Below, in pieces: positions 13,350 to 14,722 of a DNA stretch of 14,722 nt. The notes under the pieces are model-generated. The model made no database searches. It was not told the DNA's origin and worked only from the letters and a program-made list of their open reading frames with translations. The stretch spans positions 1-14,722 of the forward strand of contig WRCU01000011.1 in NCBI GenBank assembly GCA_009783805.1, given 5' to 3'. This stretch comes from Oscillospiraceae bacterium (GTDB lineage Bacteria; Bacillota; Clostridia; WRCU01). Numbering within the stretch: position 1 is the first letter of the stretch; each line of letters opens with the position of its first letter. A program made the translations under genes and the position numbers.

Positions 13350-14722
13350 ATGGAAGAGGAAAGAACCCTATCGGTCGGCGGCAACGGTTTGGATGGATGC
13401 GGGGACTGCCCGGACGGCGAAACGCCGGCGACGGGTCAGGTCAGCGCGGCGTCGGCCGAGGCGGCCGACTGCGGATGCGGGTGCGAGGCGGCCGAAGCGG
13501 CCGACTGTGGGTGCGGGCCTGAGGCGGCCGAGGCGGCCGACTGCGGGTGCGGGCCTGAGGCGGGCGAGGCGGCTGACTGCGGATGCGGGTGCGGTGCGGC
13601 CGAGGCGGCCGACTGCGGATGCGGGCCTGAGGCGGCCGAGGCGGCCGACTGCGGATGCGGGCCTGAGGCGCCCGAGGCCGCGGCTGAGGCCGCGGCTGAG
13701 GCCCCGGATGCGGCCGACGCGCGGGCCGACGCCGGCAAGGGGCCGGAAGCCCAAGCCGACGCCGAGGACGACATGGAGGCGGCGATGGACCGGGCCTTCA
13801 AGGCGATCTCAAACGGCGACATAGTCAAGGGCAAGGTCATCAGCATCACGCCCGTAGAGGTTTTCGTGGACTTCGGCTACAAGTCGGAGGGGATGATAAC
13901 CATCGAGGACTTCACGAACGACCCCGCCTACGTGGCCGGGGAGACGCTGAAGATCGGCGACGAGGTGGAGGCGCAGGTTGTCAGGGTGAACGACGCCGAA
14001 GGGTTGGTCGTCCTCTCGAAGAGGCACGTGGACAACAGGCGCAACACCCAGAAGGTGAAGGAAGCCTTCGACGCGAAGACCCCCATCAAGGCCAGGGTGA
14101 CGTCCGTCGTGAAGGGCGGCGTCATAGCCAACGTCTCCAACGTCAGGATATTCATACCCGCGTCGCAGGTGGCGGAGAGCTACGTCGAGGACCTGGCGGG
14201 CATCGTGGGCAAGACGTTTGACATAATGATACTGGAGTGCGACATACAGAAGCGCAAGATCATAGGGTCGCGCAAGTCCGTAATAGTCAAGGATAAAAAG
14301 TCGAAGATGGATGAGTTCTGGGGATCCGTGGAGAAGGGGGCCATACGCAGGGGCGTGGTCAAGAGGTTCACCAACTTCGGGGTCTTCGTGGACGTGGGCG
14401 GCGTGGACGGGCTCATACACATAAGCGAGATATCCTGGAAAAGGACGGACAGGCCCAGCGACGTCTTCAAGATCGACCAGGAGGTGGAGGTCACCATCCT
14501 CGACTACGACAAGTCGAGGAACAAGGTCTCCCTCGGCTACAGGAAGGACGAGGACAACCCCTGGAACACCGTCGAGGACCGGTACATCGTCGGGGAGAAC
14601 GTCATAGGCAGGGTGGTCAGGCTGGTCCCATTCGGCGCCTTCATATCCTTGGAGGACGGCATAGACGGGTTGGTGCACATCTCGCAGATCTCGTCCAGGA
14701 GGATCGAGAAAGCCGGGGACGC
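13350..14722 (+). CDS. rpsA: 30S ribosomal protein S1-type protein with N-terminal Cys-rich repeat extension (partial)
   Basis: 457 codons are inside the window; the gene continues past the end. S1 domains bind mRNA and other RNAs. The first begins at residue 157 (GDIVKGKVISITPVEVFVDFG), a second divergent one follows near 246-315, a third is classical at about 329-402 (GVVKRFTNFGVFVDVGGVDGLIHISEIS), and a fourth starts near 415 and is cut by the window edge. This order fits Bacillota S1. The unusual part is residues 1-156: a short head with Cys17 and Cys20, six 12-residue repeats with Asp-Cys-Gly-Cys-Gly (residues 37-108, Asp at 40, 52, 64, 76, 88, 100), then an acidic Ala/Glu/Asp linker. 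Fourteen repeat cysteines sit in Cys-x-Cys pairs or triplets, suggesting metal or thiol chemistry (inference). The frame is open from ATG 13350 through the S1 domains, with a good ribosome binding site, so the extension is translated as one piece with S1. Confidence 0.9.
   Translation, partial: MEEERTLSVGGNGLDGCGDCPDGETPATGQVSAASAEAADCGCGCEAAEAADCGCGPEAAEAADCGCGPEAGEAADCGCGCGAAEAADCGCGPEAAEAADCGCGPEAPEAAAEAAAEAPDAADARADAGKGPEAQADAEDDMEAAMDRAFKAISNGDIVKGKVISITPVEVFVDFGYKSEGMITIEDFTNDPAYVAGETLKIGDEVEAQVVRVNDAEGLVVLSKRHVDNRRNTQKVKEAFDAKTPIKARVTSVVKGGVIANVSNVRIFIPASQVAESYVEDLAGIVGKTFDIMILECDIQKRKIIGSRKSVIVKDKKSKMDEFWGSVEKGAIRRGVVKRFTNFGVFVDVGGVDGLIHISEISWKRTDRPSDVFKIDQEVEVTILDYDKSRNKVSLGYRKDEDNPWNTVEDRYIVGENVIGRVVRLVPFGAFISLEDGIDGLVHISQISSRRIEKAGD
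13458..13673 (+). repeat. Six tandem 36-bp repeats encoding Cys-rich 12-mers in S1
   Basis: Six units of exactly 36 bp, in frame, encode Ala/Gly-Glu-Ala-Ala-Asp-Cys-Gly-Cys-Gly-(Pro or Cys)-(Glu or Gly)-Ala. Units 1 and 4 have Cys at position nine of the motif, giving Cys-x-Cys-x-Cys; units 2, 3, 5 and 6 have Pro. Unit-to-unit DNA changes are largely synonymous (GGA/GGG, TGC/TGT, GCC/GCT, GAG/GAA), so the peptide appears conserved beyond recent duplication. The high identity makes copy-number change by slippage likely. Confidence 0.9.

Noticed and set aside
13458..13673. Regular 36-bp repeats resembling a CRISPR array
   Set aside because: The units are contiguous with no unique spacers, and they stay in frame with the S1 gene as a constant peptide repeat.
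13393..13824. Open frames of Arg/Pro/Ala repeats on both strands over the S1 repeat
   Set aside because: They are alternate-frame readings of the 36-bp repeat; the frame with a ribosome binding site and downstream S1 domains is the real one.

Overview
The window is a GC-rich bacterial chromosome segment with dense, mostly co-directional genes and frequent 1-4 base stop/start overlaps. The gene content and order (PhoH, PgpH, YbeY, Cdd, Era; then a BaiN-type flavoprotein, Cmk, PlsC, IspH, ribosomal protein S1) is the housekeeping arrangement typical of Clostridia and related Bacillota. A deep-branching high-GC Clostridium-like lineage is the best guess; Synergistota is an alternative I cannot exclude. 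The codon use is odd for such GC content: Arg is very often AGG and Ile often ATA.

Positions 1-4297 hold an RNA/ribosome-maturation and second-messenger block: the tail of PhoH, the c-di-AMP phosphodiesterase PgpH, one ORF in which YbeY and cytidine deaminase are fused, and the GTPase Era. Era runs directly (TTGA overlap) into positions 4294-8556: a BaiN/HI0933-family flavoprotein, a lipoprotein solute-binding protein with no transporter partners, cytidylate kinase (again with a TTGA overlap), and a PlsC acyltransferase. A perfect 13-bp GC hairpin straddles the plsC stop codon.

Positions 8623-12316 are on the minus strand: a THUMP/Trm11-like RNA methyltransferase followed by a family 2 glycoside hydrolase. 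They interrupt the usual Cmk-PlsC-IspH-S1 order. A roughly 130-bp divergent intergenic region then leads to ispH and rpsA (12444 to the window end).

The most unusual item is the S1 protein. Before its first S1 domain it has about 156 extra residues, which include six exact-period 12-residue repeats built on Asp-Cys-Gly-Cys-Gly, encoded by a 36-bp tandem repeat, followed by an acidic Ala/Glu/Asp linker. In many Clostridia S1 is instead fused behind the iron-sulfur enzyme IspH; here IspH is a separate gene and S1 carries its own cysteine-rich module. Other items worth a second look are the YbeY-Cdd fusion, Gly/Ala/Arg-rich insertions in several housekeeping enzymes, AT-rich patches inside ispH and cmk, the GH2 catalytic motif with Asp in place of the usual Asn, and the stray solute-binding lipoprotein.
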